Of a stretch of 64,000 nt of DNA, positions 40,731 through 50,232 are shown piece after piece (position 1 is the stretch's first letter; the number at the start of each line of letters is the position of its first letter). The position numbers and the translations under genes were made by a program. Source of the DNA: Bacillus sp. SLBN-46 (lineage in GTDB: Bacteria; Bacillota; Bacilli; Bacillales; Cytobacillaceae); NCBI RefSeq assembly GCF_031453555.1, contig NZ_JAVIZM010000001.1:1929001-1993000 (forward strand), in the 5' to 3' direction. The notes below the pieces were generated by a model that made no database searches, was not told the origin of the DNA, and worked only from the letters and a program-made list of their open reading frames with translations.

Positions 40731-41858
40731 ATGGCTGCTGAAAAATCAGCCCGTTCAAAAGAGGCCGAGAATGAACTGACCTTTGAACAAGTAAAAGATC
40801 AGTTAACTGAATTAGGAAAAAAAGTTGGTGTCCTTGCCTATGATGACATTGCCGAAAAAATGGCTAATTTTGATTTAGAATCTGATCAAATGGATGAATT
40901 TTATGAATTCCTGGGAGATCAAGGGATCGAATTAGTCGGCGATAGTGAGGAAGCTCCAAACAGTAAACAATTATCAAAAGATGATGACGAAGAATTTGAT
41001 TTAAATGATCTTAGCGTTCCTCCAGGTGTTAAGATTAATGACCCAGTTCGTATGTATTTAAAAGAGATTGGACGCGTTGACTTACTTTCTGGTGAAGAAG
41101 AGATTAAACTCGCCAACCGTATTGAAGAAGGTGACGAGGAAGCGAAGCGCCGTTTGGCTGAAGCAAACCTACGTCTTGTCGTAAGTATAGCAAAGCGCTA
41201 TGTAGGTCGCGGAATGCTATTTCTAGACCTGATTCAAGAAGGAAATATGGGTCTAATTAAAGCAGTTGAAAAATTCGATTATCGTAAAGGCTTTAAGTTT
41301 AGTACCTATGCAACATGGTGGATTCGCCAAGCCATTACAAGGGCAATTGCGGACCAAGCGAGAACCATTCGTATCCCTGTTCATATGGTTGAAACGATTA
41401 ACAAACTTATCCGTGTTCAACGTCAATTACTACAGGATCTTGGACGTGAACCAACACCAGAAGAAATTGGGGAAGATATGGATTTAACCCCAGATAAAGT
41501 AAGGGAAATTCTAAAGATTGCTCAAGAGCCTGTTTCATTGGAAACACCAATTGGTGAAGAAGATGATTCTCATCTTGGTGATTTCATAGAAGACCAAGAT
41601 GCAACGTCTCCTTCTGAACATGCGGCTTATGAATTATTAAAAGAGCAATTAGAAGACGTTCTCGATACTTTGACAGATAGGGAAGAAAATGTCCTTCGCC
41701 TACGTTTTGGATTGGATGATGGCCGGACTCGTACACTAGAAGAAGTAGGGAAAGTCTTTGGAGTAACCCGCGAGCGAATTCGTCAAATTGAAGCGAAAGC
41801 ATTGCGGAAATTACGTCATCCAAGCCGGAGCAAACGGTTGAAAGATTTCTTAGAATAA
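40731..41858 (+). CDS. sigA: Primary sigma factor SigA (RpoD)
   Basis: 375-residue housekeeping sigma factor. Region 1.1 at the N-terminus, region 1.2 ([18 protein letters not shown]), region 2 ([40 protein letters not shown]), region 3 and the region 4.2 helix-turn-helix ([21 protein letters not shown]) are complete. The start ATG 40731 follows GGAAGGAGGAGG; an in-frame ATG at 40701 lies before it. Last gene of dnaG-sigA; a terminator follows. Confidence 0.98.
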   Translation: MAAEKSARSKEAENELTFEQVKDQLTELGKKVGVLAYDDIAEKMANFDLESDQMDEFYEFLGDQGIELVGDSEEAPNSKQLSKDDDEEFDLNDLSVPPGVKINDPVRMYLKEIGRVDLLSGEEEIKLANRIEEGDEEAKRRLAEANLRLVVSIAKRYVGRGMLFLDLIQEGNMGLIKAVEKFDYRKGFKFSTYATWWIRQAITRAIADQARTIRIPVHMVETINKLIRVQRQLLQDLGREPTPEEIGEDMDLTPDKVREILKIAQEPVSLETPIGEEDDSHLGDFIEDQDATSPSEHAAYELLKEQLEDVLDTLTDREENVLRLRFGLDDGRTRTLEEVGKVFGVTRERIRQIEAKALRKLRHPSRSKRLKDFLE

Positions 41859-41874
41859 ATTTATTCAATTAATG

Positions 41875-41905
41875 GTTTACTCTTTAAGGGAGTAAACTTT
41901 TTTTT
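41875..41905 (+). terminator. Terminator after sigA
   Basis: GTTTACTC-TTTAAGG-GAGTAAAC followed by eight T. Confidence 0.9.
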
Positions 41906-41926
41906 GTCTTTTTATAAAAATTTACA

Positions 41927-41941
41927 TTGAAAGCACTTACT
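41927..41941 (+). promoter_or_regulatory. cre-like site 1 (CcpA)
   Basis: TTGAAAGCACTTACT fits WTGNAANCGNWNNCW with one mismatch (A for the central G). Just after the sigA terminator, about 290 bases before the acyl-CoA dehydrogenase. Confidence 0.45.
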
Positions 41942-42194
41942 GTATTTGAGTTTATTTTACTGAATTGTCTCTCATTTTGCAAATAGGCACATTGATTTAT
42001 TCATTCGTTTTGATGAATTTTATTTTCTTGAAAAAGGAATAAACTTGTTTTAGTTTCTTATTCTCTGTGTTAATAGTGTAAGTCCTTTTCTTGAAACTTT
42101 GTTGTATCACTATTTTTGTTATTTTTAAATAATTAATTATTTTATAAAATTTTTAAATGTTGAGAAATCTTGGTTGTTTCTTTTATAATAAATA

Positions 42195-42209
42195 AAGAAA
42201 GCGCATACA
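42195..42209 (+). promoter_or_regulatory. cre-like site 2 (CcpA)
   Basis: AAGAAAGCGCATACA fits the cre consensus with one mismatch (A at the second position) and keeps the central CG. It lies just downstream of a TATAAT and 24 bases before the start codon, a position where CcpA would block transcription. Confidence 0.55.
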
Positions 42210-42232
42210 AAGTTGTTTCAAGGGGGATAAAA

Positions 42233-43372
42233 ATGAATTTCGACTTAACAGCTGAACAAGATATGATTAAACGGACCATTCGCCAATTTGCAGATGAAGA
42301 GGTAGCACCTGGTGCTATTGAAAGAGATAAAACTAAACAATTTCCAGTAGAGATCTTTAAAAAGCTTGCTGAAATGGGGATTATGGGACTTCCATTCCCT
42401 GAAGAATACGGCGGTGCTGGAGCAGATACTGTCAGCTTTGCGATTGTAACTGAAGAATTAAGTAGAGCTTGTGCATCGACAGGGATTACCTATTCTGCTC
42501 ATATTTCATTAGGTGGGGCTCCGCTCTATTTGTTTGGGACTGAAGAACAAAAGCAAAAATATTTAACTCCTATTTGTACTGGGGAATCATTTGGTGCATT
42601 TGGTTTAACGGAACCCAATGCTGGTTCAGATGCGGGCGGTACAAGAACCTCCGCTAGAGAAGCGAATGGTGAATTCATAATAAATGGAAATAAGTGTTTC
42701 ATTACTAACGCAAGCTTCGCTAAGCATTTAGCCTTAACTGCTATTACTGGTGAGAATAATGGGAAGAAAGAAATCAGTGCGATTATTGTTCCTACTAATT
42801 CTGACGGCTTTACGATCATTGATAATTACGAAAAGATGGGTTTGAATGCTTCGAATACCACAGAGCTTGTATTAGAGGATGTAAGAGTTTCTTCAGAAAA
42901 TCTTTTAGGAAAGCGAGGAGAGGGATTTAGACAGTTTTTGATTACGCTTGATGGGGGTCGAATTGGGATAGGAGCTATGGCAGTGGGGATTGCTCAGGGT
43001 GCGTATGAGAAGGCACTTGCCTATGCAAAGGAACGAAAGCAATTTGGAAAATCCATTTCCTCTTTCCAAGCCATTCAGTTTAAATTAGCCGATATGGCAA
43101 TGAAAATTGAATTGGCCAGAAATATGGTGTATAAAGCGGCTTGGTTAAAAGATCAAGGCAGAGCGTTCTCAAAAGAAGCTGCTATGTGTAAACTATATGC
43201 ATCTGAAATCTGTATGGAAGTAACGAGTCAAGCTGTTCAGATACATGGTGGATACGGATATATGAAGGAGTATCATGTAGAAAGAATGATGCGTGATGCA
43301 AAACTGCTTGAAATTGGTGAAGGGACATCTGAAGTTCAACGAATGGTTATTTCGCGATTAATTGGTTGTTAA
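42233..43372 (+). CDS. Acyl-CoA dehydrogenase
   Basis: 379-residue FAD-dependent enzyme of fatty acid or branched-chain acyl-CoA oxidation. The N-terminal helical domain (FDLTAEQDMIKRTIRQFADE), the middle domain GLTEPNAGSDAGGT and the C-terminal block IHGGYGYMKEYHVERMMRDA are all present. Glu363 in IGEGTSEVQ is the probable catalytic base of the short/medium-chain type. Start ATG 42233 follows CAAGGGGG. It is similar in type to B. subtilis AcdA/MmgC, but its location between sigA and cccA is not the B. subtilis order. The cre-like sites upstream suggest carbon catabolite repression. Confidence 0.92.
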   Translation: MNFDLTAEQDMIKRTIRQFADEEVAPGAIERDKTKQFPVEIFKKLAEMGIMGLPFPEEYGGAGADTVSFAIVTEELSRACASTGITYSAHISLGGAPLYLFGTEEQKQKYLTPICTGESFGAFGLTEPNAGSDAGGTRTSAREANGEFIINGNKCFITNASFAKHLALTAITGENNGKKEISAIIVPTNSDGFTIIDNYEKMGLNASNTTELVLEDVRVSSENLLGKRGEGFRQFLITLDGGRIGIGAMAVGIAQGAYEKALAYAKERKQFGKSISSFQAIQFKLADMAMKIELARNMVYKAAWLKDQGRAFSKEAAMCKLYASEICMEVTSQAVQIHGGYGYMKEYHVERMMRDAKLLEIGEGTSEVQRMVISRLIGC

Positions 43373-43393
43373 AAGTAAATATGGGAAAGCTAA

Positions 43394-43435
43394 GAGAGGT
43401 AAATTAATTATTTTCATTAATTTACCTCTTTTTTC
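43394..43435 (+). terminator. Terminator after the acyl-CoA dehydrogenase
   Basis: GAGGTAAATTAAT pairs perfectly with ATTAATTTACCTC, loop TATTTTC, then six T. Confidence 0.9.
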
Positions 43436-43564
43436 TTTTTTACAAAGATTATAGTGATAAAATAAGTTTAGGGCTTTTCCTTCTGTTCATTTTCAAGTAA
43501 AATAGTAATTGTTTGTAGACTATTTATTTATTAACAGATGTTCGTACATAAGGGAGGTTAATTC

Positions 43565-43933
43565 ATGAAACGTAATCCAGTAATTCCTTTTATTCTTATC
43601 ATGGTTTTTGGACTTGTACTTGTATTTGTCATGTCTTTCAAAGGCCTTGGTGATATGAAAGAAGTAGCTAGTGAGAAGGGTGAAGGAAATGGCAGCGAGA
43701 AGACGGAAGTAGCTGCATCTAAGCCAGAAGACATTTATAAGCAAACATGTGTTGCTTGTCACGGTGATCAGTATCAAGGGGTAGTGGGTCCTACGTTAAA
43801 GGGTGTAGGCGGCAAATACTCTAAGGATCAACTTATAGAAATCGTGACAAAAGGTAAAGGGAACATGCCTGCTGGTCTAGTTCCACAAGAACAAGCAGCA
43901 GCAATGGCAGATTGGTTAGCAAATATCAAATAA
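43565..43933 (+). CDS. cccA: Membrane-anchored cytochrome c-550
   Basis: 122-residue small c-type cytochrome. One N-terminal membrane helix (about residues 8-25) anchors the protein, followed by a polar linker and a class I cytochrome c domain with the heme motif CVACH at about residue 61 and a distal Met ligand probably in GKGNMPAGL. It carries electrons on the outer face of the membrane. GGAGG lies upstream. In B. subtilis cccA directly follows sigA. Confidence 0.95.
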   Translation: MKRNPVIPFILIMVFGLVLVFVMSFKGLGDMKEVASEKGEGNGSEKTEVAASKPEDIYKQTCVACHGDQYQGVVGPTLKGVGGKYSKDQLIEIVTKGKGNMPAGLVPQEQAAAMADWLANIK

Positions 43934-43947
43934 TGTATCGTCATAAA

Positions 43948-43980
43948 AGAAGTCCTTTGCATATGTGAAGGACTTTTTTT
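43948..43980 (+). terminator. Terminator after cccA
   Basis: AAGTCCTT-TGCATATGTG-AAGGACTT followed by T residues. Confidence 0.82.
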
Positions 43981-44026
43981 ATACTTAGAAAAGTAATTAA
44001 TGATTTTATTGTAAAGTGGTGGTTTT

Positions 44027-44749
44027 TTGAATACTGATAAATTATCAATCCGATTAGCTACAGTGGCTAAATATGTACCAGCTGGATCTAGGATTGCAGA
44101 TATTGGCTCTGATCATGCGTATTTACCTTGTTACTTAGCCAAGACTACAGGAATCTCTTTTGCCATTGCTGGAGAGGTTGCTGCAGGACCATACCATTCC
44201 GCCGAAAGAAATGTTCAATCTGAAGGTTTATCTTCTATTATTTCAGTACGAATGGGTGATGGGTTAGAAGTCATTCAACCAGGAGAAGTGGATTGTATTA
44301 CTATAGCAGGAATGGGTGGCTCTTTAATCACAAGTATATTAGAAAATGGGAAAGAAAAGCTCAGGTCTGTCAAGCGGTTAGTATTGCAACCTAATATTAG
44401 TGCGATTTCTATACGAAAATGGTTCTTGGAAAATAATTGGGAACTTATTGCGGAAGAAATTATGGAAGAAGACGGGAAAATTTACGAGGTCCTTGTTGCT
44501 GAAAAAGGAAATTCCTTTAAACCCTATGAAGATCAGTTATTAGAAAGTGGTCTTTTATTAGGTCCTTTTCTAAGTCAAAATCAAGAACCAGCCTTTCAAA
44601 AAAAATGGAACATGGAAATAAAAAATTGGAAGCGAATAGTAGATCAGTTAGAGAGCGCAGGCGAAACGGCTGAAACAGTAGAAAAAAAGCAAGAGTTATT
44701 GAACAAGATAAGGCTAGTTGAGGAGGTATTGAAACTTGAAGAATCCTAA
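44027..44749 (+). CDS. trmK: tRNA (adenine22-N1)-methyltransferase TrmK
   Basis: 240-residue class I methyltransferase. RIADIGSDHAYLPCYLA is motif I with the TrmK-typical DIGSDHAYLP, and DCITIAGMGGSLI is the conserved catalytic region. A coiled-coil C-terminal domain closes the protein. The start is TTG 44027 after AAGTGGTGG. The end overlaps the next gene (yqfO) by 14 bases, as in B. subtilis yqfN-yqfO. Confidence 0.93.
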   Translation: MNTDKLSIRLATVAKYVPAGSRIADIGSDHAYLPCYLAKTTGISFAIAGEVAAGPYHSAERNVQSEGLSSIISVRMGDGLEVIQPGEVDCITIAGMGGSLITSILENGKEKLRSVKRLVLQPNISAISIRKWFLENNWELIAEEIMEEDGKIYEVLVAEKGNSFKPYEDQLLESGLLLGPFLSQNQEPAFQKKWNMEIKNWKRIVDQLESAGETAETVEKKQELLNKIRLVEEVLKLEES

Positions 44750-45855
44750 CGGGCATGAGATTATTCAGCTTTTTGAACAGTTTTCACCGAAATCCTTAGC
44801 CATGGAAGGCGATAAAATTGGCTTGCAAGTTGGAAGGTTAAACAAAAAGGTTGATCGAGTGATGATTGCTCTTGATGTGTTGGAAGATGTAATAGATGAA
44901 GCTATAGAAAAAAATGTGCAACTGATCATTGCACATCATCTATCCAATTATTTTTCGTCCACTAAAAAATGTACTAACAGATACAACACAAGGTAGAATG
45001 GTTGAAAAGCTATTAAAACACGATATTGCAGTATATGCAGCACACACCAATCTGGACGTTGCAAAGGGAGGAGTAAACGACCTCTTGGCAACTGCATTAG
45101 AATTACAGGAACAAGAAGTACTAGTCCCTACCTTTGACACGAAGTTAAAAAAATTAGTGGTTTTTGTACCTGCAAGCCATGCAGAAGAAATTAGAAACGT
45201 ACTTGGCAAATCCGGAGCAGGTTTTATAGGGAATTACAGTCATTGTACCTTCTCTACAAGTGGTACCGGGCGGTTTCTACCTGGTGAGAATACAAATCCC
45301 TTTGTGGGACACCCTGGTCAGTTAGAAGAGGTAGATGAGATTCGAATTGAGACCATAATTCCAGAACCGCTTCTAAAAAAAGCCATCACTGCAATGATTA
45401 AAGCACATCCTTATGAAGAGGTAGCTTACGATGTATATCCTACTGAAAATAAAGGGGAAGTGCTTGGTCTAGGTAGGATAGGGAAAGTTAGTGAAATGAC
45501 TCTTGGAGAGTTTGCAGAAAAAGTAAAGACCGCACTTGATGTGGAACGAGTAAGAGTAGTTGGCGACCTAGCTTCGAAGGTTAGGAAGGTTGCTGTTTTG
45601 GGTGGCGATGGAAATAAGTATTTCATGAACGCCAAGTTTAAAGGTGCCGATGTCTATGTAACAGGTGATATATATTATCACACTGCACATGACGCCATGA
45701 TGCAAGGCCTTAATATGATTGATCCTGGGCATAACGTTGAAAAGGTCATGAAAAAAGGATTGACAGCAGCCTTGCAAAAGATGTGTAGAGAAGAAGGGTA
45801 TGAAGTAGAGATATTCCCTTCTGAAGTAAATACGGATCCTTTCCAATTCATATAA
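44736..45855 (+). pseudogene. yqfO: Nif3-like / DUF34 metal-binding protein YqfO, frameshifted
   Basis: Together the two halves would make a Nif3/DUF34 protein of about 370 residues, the usual length with the PII-like insertion domain. The first frame runs from TTG 44736 (GAGGAGG upstream) and ends in the conserved LIIAHH; a 4-base insertion CTAT (44940-44943) between CAT-CAT and CCA shifts the frame, giving a stop at 44994. The second frame continues PIIFRPLKNVLTDTTQGR to 45855 with AAHTNLDVAKGGVND and the final GHNVEKVMKK. Removing the four bases restores AHHPIIF. The family is often annotated as GTP cyclohydrolase 1 type 2, but that activity is doubtful. Real decay or a sequencing error are both possible. 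Confidence 0.9.
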
Positions 45856-45861
45856 ACATAT

Positions 45862-45898
45862 AAAAAGAACCGGTCTAACGTTAGACGCGGTTCTTTTC
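45862..45898. terminator. Bidirectional terminator between yqfO and ispH
   Basis: AAAAGAACCG / CGGTTCTTTT outer stem with an inner TCTAA / TTAGA stem. Confidence 0.88.
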
Positions 45899-45901
45899 AT
45901 A

Positions 45902-46852
45902 TTACTCGTTTTCAGCCTTTTTAACCTTCGGTAATATTCTACTTAGTTGAACTTTTTTTCTTCGTTCCCAAGTGGCTTCATTGTTCGGATCAAATTGTTC
46001 TAAGAACGTTATGACTTCCTTTGTAATAGGAGTAGGTGTGGAGGCTCCGGATGTAACAGCAACCGTCTTAGCATCCTTAATCCAATCAATTTCTAACTCG
46101 GTAATATCGGCAATACGATACGCTCTTGTACCAGCAATTTCTTCTGAAACCTGTGCAAGGCGATTAGAATTATTACTTTTTGGATCTCCTACAACAATAG
46201 TAACGTCAGCTTCAGTGGCCTGATCGGCAACTGCCTCTTGGCGTATTTGGGTTGCATGGCAAATTTCATTATAAACCTCAACATGAGGATATTTTTGTTG
46301 AACCCTTTTCATCGTATCCGAAACATCCCATTGACTCATAGTCGTTTGGTTCGTTACGAGAAGCTTCTCACAATCAATGGTTAATGCTTCAACATCACTC
46401 GGGGTTTCCACCAGATGAACCATGCCAGGAGCAACACCTACAGCCCCTTCTGGTTCTGGATGCCCTTTTTTCCCAATGTAAATGATGTGATAACCTTGCT
46501 GGGTCTTTTCTTCAATGAGGTCATGTGTTCTTGTTACGTCAGGACATGTTGCATCAATGGTTACAAGGCCTTTCTTTTTAGCAAGTTCACGTACTTCTGG
46601 AGAAATCCCGTGGGCAGTAAAAATAACTGTCCCTGATTCTACCTTATCAAGAATATCTTTTCTGTTTTTTCCATCTAGTGTGATGATTCCTTCTTCCTCG
46701 AAAGCATCTGTTACATGTTTATTATGAACAATCATCCCTAAAATGTAGATCGGACGAGGTAAAGATTTATCTAATGCGGCGTTTCTGGCGATGACCATAG
46801 CGTCGACCACACCATAACAGTATCCGCGTGGAGATATCTTAATGATTTGCAT
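45902..46852 (-). CDS. ispH: 4-hydroxy-3-methylbut-2-enyl diphosphate reductase IspH
   Basis: 316-residue iron-sulfur enzyme for the last step of the MEP isoprenoid pathway. The three cluster cysteines lie in [21 protein letters not shown] and [25 protein letters not shown] and [11 protein letters not shown] form the substrate pocket. ATG 46852 follows AGGAGGAC; an earlier in-frame ATG (46876) precedes that site. The partner enzyme ispG is at 54076-55185. Confidence 0.96.
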   Translation of the reverse strand: MQIIKISPRGYCYGVVDAMVIARNAALDKSLPRPIYILGMIVHNKHVTDAFEEEGIITLDGKNRKDILDKVESGTVIFTAHGISPEVRELAKKKGLVTIDATCPDVTRTHDLIEEKTQQGYHIIYIGKKGHPEPEGAVGVAPGMVHLVETPSDVEALTIDCEKLLVTNQTTMSQWDVSDTMKRVQQKYPHVEVYNEICHATQIRQEAVADQATEADVTIVVGDPKSNNSNRLAQVSEEIAGTRAYRIADITELEIDWIKDAKTVAVTSGASTPTPITKEVITFLEQFDPNNEATWERRKKVQLSRILPKVKKAENE

Positions 46853-46959
46853 ATATGAAGTCCTCCTAAAAGACATTGTTTAATAGACTATGTATTTATT
46901 ATATAAAACTAATAGATAGAATACAAAGATACATTTTTCCTTTTAGAATAGCGAGAAAT

Positions 46960-46988
46960 AAAAAAGAATGCTGTTTCCAGCATTCTTA
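46960..46988 (-). terminator. Terminator after yqfQ (minus strand)
   Basis: On the minus strand AAGAATGCTG-GAAA-CAGCATTCTT is followed by five T. Confidence 0.85.
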
Positions 46989-46990
46989 TG

Positions 46991-47692
46991 TTAGATGTAC
47001 ATTTTCGGAATGGAATTTCCTCTTGGTTGTTGTCCGCTACTTTTTGCGGGCTTTTGTTGCTTCTTTTGACTAGATTGTTTTCCTGTACGGCGATTTTCAG
47101 TTTGCTCGTTTGTTGAAGACTCTTCATCCATAACGGCTACTGATTGATTACTTTTCCCATCTGTTGATTCTTCCGTACTCTTTGATGCATTCTTAAATCC
47201 TTTATAGAGCTTCCACATGGCCGGGAGATTCTTGACCATTGGACCATACTGTTGAATGACAGGACCTATAGATTGTGCTGTTCTTAATACTTGTTGGGTA
47301 TTATTGAGAATAGAGGATAAACCGCCTGGGTTACTTAAGGACTGGAGTAATCCACCTGCACCACCTGATGCAGCTCTGCCAGCTCCTTGTGCACCCATAA
47401 GTCCACCTGCACCGCCGGCTTGGTTTCCTCTACCTAGTATTTTTGAAAGCAGTCCGCCGCCACCGTTCATTTGTCTTCCCATCGATCCCATCATCGGATT
47501 TCTTCCCCCAAATGGATTGGCAGTTGGCCTCATCATTTGGTTTCCTCCTCCAAAGGGGTTAATACTAGGTCCCATCATTGGGCTTCTTCCGGCAAAAGGA
47601 TTGTTCCCAGCTCCCATCATTGGATTTCTGCCTCCAAACATACCTGGGCCTCCCATACCGCCTTGCATAGGTACTCTTGGTCTTGGTTGCAT
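46991..47692 (-). CDS. yqfQ: YqfQ-like Gly/Met/Asn/Pro-rich repeat protein
   Basis: 233-residue protein of low complexity. Residues about 10-70 contain four imperfect repeats of the form NPFGGRNPMMG (NPMMGAGNNPFAGRSPMMG and so on), followed by a glycine-rich GGLL region, a short more ordered segment (VIQQYGPMVKNLPAMWKLYKGFK) and a charged, Lys/Gln-rich tail. The composition and position between ispH and cshB match YqfQ/VrrA of Bacillus. ATG 47692 has AAAGGAGG upstream. Repeat number may vary between strains (inference); function is unknown, perhaps spore surface. Confidence 0.82.
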   Translation of the reverse strand: MQPRPRVPMQGGMGGPGMFGGRNPMMGAGNNPFAGRSPMMGPSINPFGGGNQMMRPTANPFGGRNPMMGSMGRQMNGGGGLLSKILGRGNQAGGAGGLMGAQGAGRAASGGAGGLLQSLSNPGGLSSILNNTQQVLRTAQSIGPVIQQYGPMVKNLPAMWKLYKGFKNASKSTEESTDGKSNQSVAVMDEESSTNEQTENRRTGKQSSQKKQQKPAKSSGQQPRGNSIPKMYI

Positions 47693-47952
47693 ACCACGAC
47701 CTCCTTTCGTTCCCTCATGCTTTAAAATATGCATTTACCCTAATTTGGTTTAGGTATTCTACACAAGTTATTAACTAAATTTCATTTTAAAAATCGGATA
47801 AAATGTAAAAGATGAGAAATATATAGATAGTTAGCTGGTGATTTAAGAGAAACTTTAATATAATAACATGATGGAATGAAAAGTGTAGGCACATGCTGGT
47901 AAGAAAAACTACATTAAACCATTGGATATTTTTTAGAATAAGGAGCCCTTAT

Positions 47953-49269
47953 ATGAAAGTAAATAAATTTGATCGTTTTAAGTTTCAACCTTTTATTATA
48001 GATTCGCTGAATAAGTTTGGTTTTTATAGTCCAACGGAAATTCAGGAACGGATGATTCCATTAGTGCTTAAGGGAGAAAGTGCCATTGGCCAATCCCAAA
48101 CAGGAACAGGTAAAACATTTGCCTATGTATTACCTATCCTTGAAAAAATTGATCCAAAGCGTCAAGAGGTACAAGCAGTTATTACTGCACCAACAAGAGA
48201 ATTAGCCTCACAAATTTATCATCAAATCTTAAAAGTAACAGAAAACTGCAGTCCAGATAGTCAAATCATGACAAGATGCTATATTGGTGGCACTGACAAA
48301 CAGCGGACCATTGAAAAATTAAAGGTACAACCTCAAATCGTTGTTGGTACTCCAGGACGAATAAAAGATTTAATGGTTGAACAAGCTCTTTTCATTCATA
48401 CATCAGAAATCCTTGTTGTTGATGAAACAGACATGATTCTAGATATGGGATTTATTGAAGATGTGGATCAGGTAGCTGCAAAGATGCCGGAGAACTTGCA
48501 AATGCTTGTCTTTTCTGCGACCATACCTGAAAAACTTAAACCTTTTTTAAAAAAGTATATGGAAAATCCAAAAACGGTTCATATTGATCCAAAAAATAAA
48601 GCTGCTGAAAATTTAGAGCATGCTCTTTTACCATCCAGACATCGCAGTAAGAAGCAGCTTGTTCATGATGCCCTTCTAGCCTACAATCCCTATTTAGCGA
48701 TTGTTTTTACGAATACTAAAAAAATGGCTGAAGAGGTAGCTTACTACTTAAATGAAAAAGGGCTAAAGGTTGGCCGTGTTCATGGAAACTTAAACCCACG
48801 AGAACGTAAAAAAATGATGAAGCAAATTCAGGATTTGGAGTTCCAATATATCGTGGCAACTGACCTTGCCTCAAGGGGTATCGATATTGAAGGTGTCAGC
48901 CATGTTATAAACTATGAACTTCCAACAGATTTGGATTTTTATATCCATAGGGTAGGAAGAACAGCGAGAGCAGGCAATACAGGGATTGCCCTTACCATTT
49001 ATGAGAGTTCCGATGAAGATGCGTTAAACAAGTTAGAAAAAATGGGTATTCAATTTAAACATGTGGATCTTAAAAAAGATGGATTTGTTGAAATAGATGA
49101 ACGAAATAAGAGAAAGACAAGAGTTAGAAAAGAAGATGAAGCAGCTAAAACAGCTAAAACTCTAGTGAAGAAGCCGCAAAAAGTAAAGCCAGGCTATAAA
49201 AAGAAAATGCAATGGGAAATGGACAAAATCAAGAAACGTCAGCGGAAATTGAACCAGAAAAAGAAATAA
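47953..49269 (+). CDS. cshB: DEAD-box RNA helicase CshB
   Basis: 438-residue ATP-dependent RNA helicase, in Bacillus linked to cold shock and ribosome work. The Q motif FYSPTEIQ, motif I SQTGTGKT, Ia PTRELA, III SAT, and VI HRVGRTARAG are intact. Motif II reads DETD instead of DEAD (VVDETDMILD). The C-terminus is Lys/Arg-rich. ATG 47953 follows AAGGAG; the longer frame from 47893 lacks a site. Adjacent to nfo as in B. subtilis yqfR-yqfS. Confidence 0.94.
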   Translation: MKVNKFDRFKFQPFIIDSLNKFGFYSPTEIQERMIPLVLKGESAIGQSQTGTGKTFAYVLPILEKIDPKRQEVQAVITAPTRELASQIYHQILKVTENCSPDSQIMTRCYIGGTDKQRTIEKLKVQPQIVVGTPGRIKDLMVEQALFIHTSEILVVDETDMILDMGFIEDVDQVAAKMPENLQMLVFSATIPEKLKPFLKKYMENPKTVHIDPKNKAAENLEHALLPSRHRSKKQLVHDALLAYNPYLAIVFTNTKKMAEEVAYYLNEKGLKVGRVHGNLNPRERKKMMKQIQDLEFQYIVATDLASRGIDIEGVSHVINYELPTDLDFYIHRVGRTARAGNTGIALTIYESSDEDALNKLEKMGIQFKHVDLKKDGFVEIDERNKRKTRVRKEDEAAKTAKTLVKKPQKVKPGYKKKMQWEMDKIKKRQRKLNQKKK

Positions 49270-49292
49270 GAGATTGAATGGAGAGGAACGAG

Positions 49293-50186
49293 ATGTTAAA
49301 AATTGGGTCACACGTGTCAATGAGCGGAAAAGATATGTTGCTTGCAGCTAGTAAAGAAGCAGTATCTTATGGTGCAAATACGTTTATGATCTATACAGGT
49401 GCTCCACAAAATACCAGAAGAAAGAAAATTGAAGACCTGAACATCGAAGAAGGAAGAAAGCATATGGAGGAGAATGGAATCTCAGAAATTATTGTCCATG
49501 CTCCTTATATCATTAATATTGGGAATACCACAAATCCTGACACATTTGAGTTAGGTGTAAGGTTCCTCCGCAGTGAAATAGAAAGAACAGAAGCGCTTGG
49601 TGCAAAGCAAATTGTCCTTCATCCTGGTGCCCATGTGAGTGCAGGCACAGAGGCAGGGATTAAGAAAATTATTGAAGGATTAAATGAGGTTTTGACCGGT
49701 AAGGAACAATTGCAAATTGCCTTAGAGACCATGGCTGGAAAAGGATCTGAGTGTGGTAAATCTTTTGAAGAAATTGCAATGATTATGGATGGGGTTAATT
49801 ATAGTGATAAATTATCCGTCTGTTTCGATACATGCCATACGCATGATGCCGGCTATAACATTGTGGAAGACTTTGATGGTGTTTTAAATGAATTTGATAA
49901 AATTGTTGGCCTGGAGAAGCTAAAGGTACTACATATCAATGATAGTAAAAATGCAGTTGGTATGAGGAAGGACCGCCATGAAAATATTGGCTTTGGTCAT
50001 ATTGGCTTTAAGGCTCTCAATTATATCGTTCACCATCCCCAATTGATGGATGTTCCTAAGATTCTTGAAACTCCTTTTGTTGGAGAAGATAAGAACAATA
50101 AAAAAGCACCGTATAAACATGAAATCGAGATGCTACGCAATCAGACATTTAATGAAAATCTGTTAGATGTAATCATGCAATCATAA
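49293..50186 (+). CDS. nfo: Endonuclease IV
   Basis: 297-residue AP endonuclease of the TIM-barrel xylose-isomerase-like family. Conserved metal-binding blocks are [42 protein letters not shown] and HINDSKN, with [10 protein letters not shown] further on. It nicks 5' of abasic sites and is spore-linked in Bacillus. ATG 49293 is chosen over an in-frame ATG 15 bases earlier because GGAGAGGAACG then serves as ribosome binding site. Confidence 0.96.
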   Translation: MLKIGSHVSMSGKDMLLAASKEAVSYGANTFMIYTGAPQNTRRKKIEDLNIEEGRKHMEENGISEIIVHAPYIINIGNTTNPDTFELGVRFLRSEIERTEALGAKQIVLHPGAHVSAGTEAGIKKIIEGLNEVLTGKEQLQIALETMAGKGSECGKSFEEIAMIMDGVNYSDKLSVCFDTCHTHDAGYNIVEDFDGVLNEFDKIVGLEKLKVLHINDSKNAVGMRKDRHENIGFGHIGFKALNYIVHHPQLMDVPKILETPFVGEDKNNKKAPYKHEIEMLRNQTFNENLLDVIMQS

Positions 50187-50217
50187 GAAAAAGCTGTGCA
50201 ATCTGCACAGCTTTTTT
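50187..50217 (+). terminator. Terminator after nfo
   Basis: AAAAGCTGTGCA-ATC-TGCACAGCTTTT followed by T residues; also A-rich on the left, so it can serve yqfT on the minus strand. Confidence 0.9.
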
Positions 50218-50232
50218 CAATGAAGTTTTTAT

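Larger units (their letters stand above)
41906..42232. other. AT-rich gene-free stretch before the acyl-CoA dehydrogenase
   Basis: About 330 bases of strongly AT-rich DNA without a credible coding frame. It holds two cre-like sites near its ends (see separate entries) and a TATAAT (42183-42188) without a good -35 partner. Confidence 0.6.

Noticed and set aside
44929..45855. Independent gene starting at TTG 44929 in the second yqfO frame
   Set aside because: No ribosome binding site and the start lies in the middle of a conserved domain; better explained by a frameshift.
47256..47753. 165-codon frame on the plus strand opposite yqfQ
   Set aside because: It is a composition shadow: Gly/Pro/Asn-rich repeats on one strand create long Pro/Ile-rich frames on the other; yqfQ has the ribosome binding site, a terminator and known gene order.
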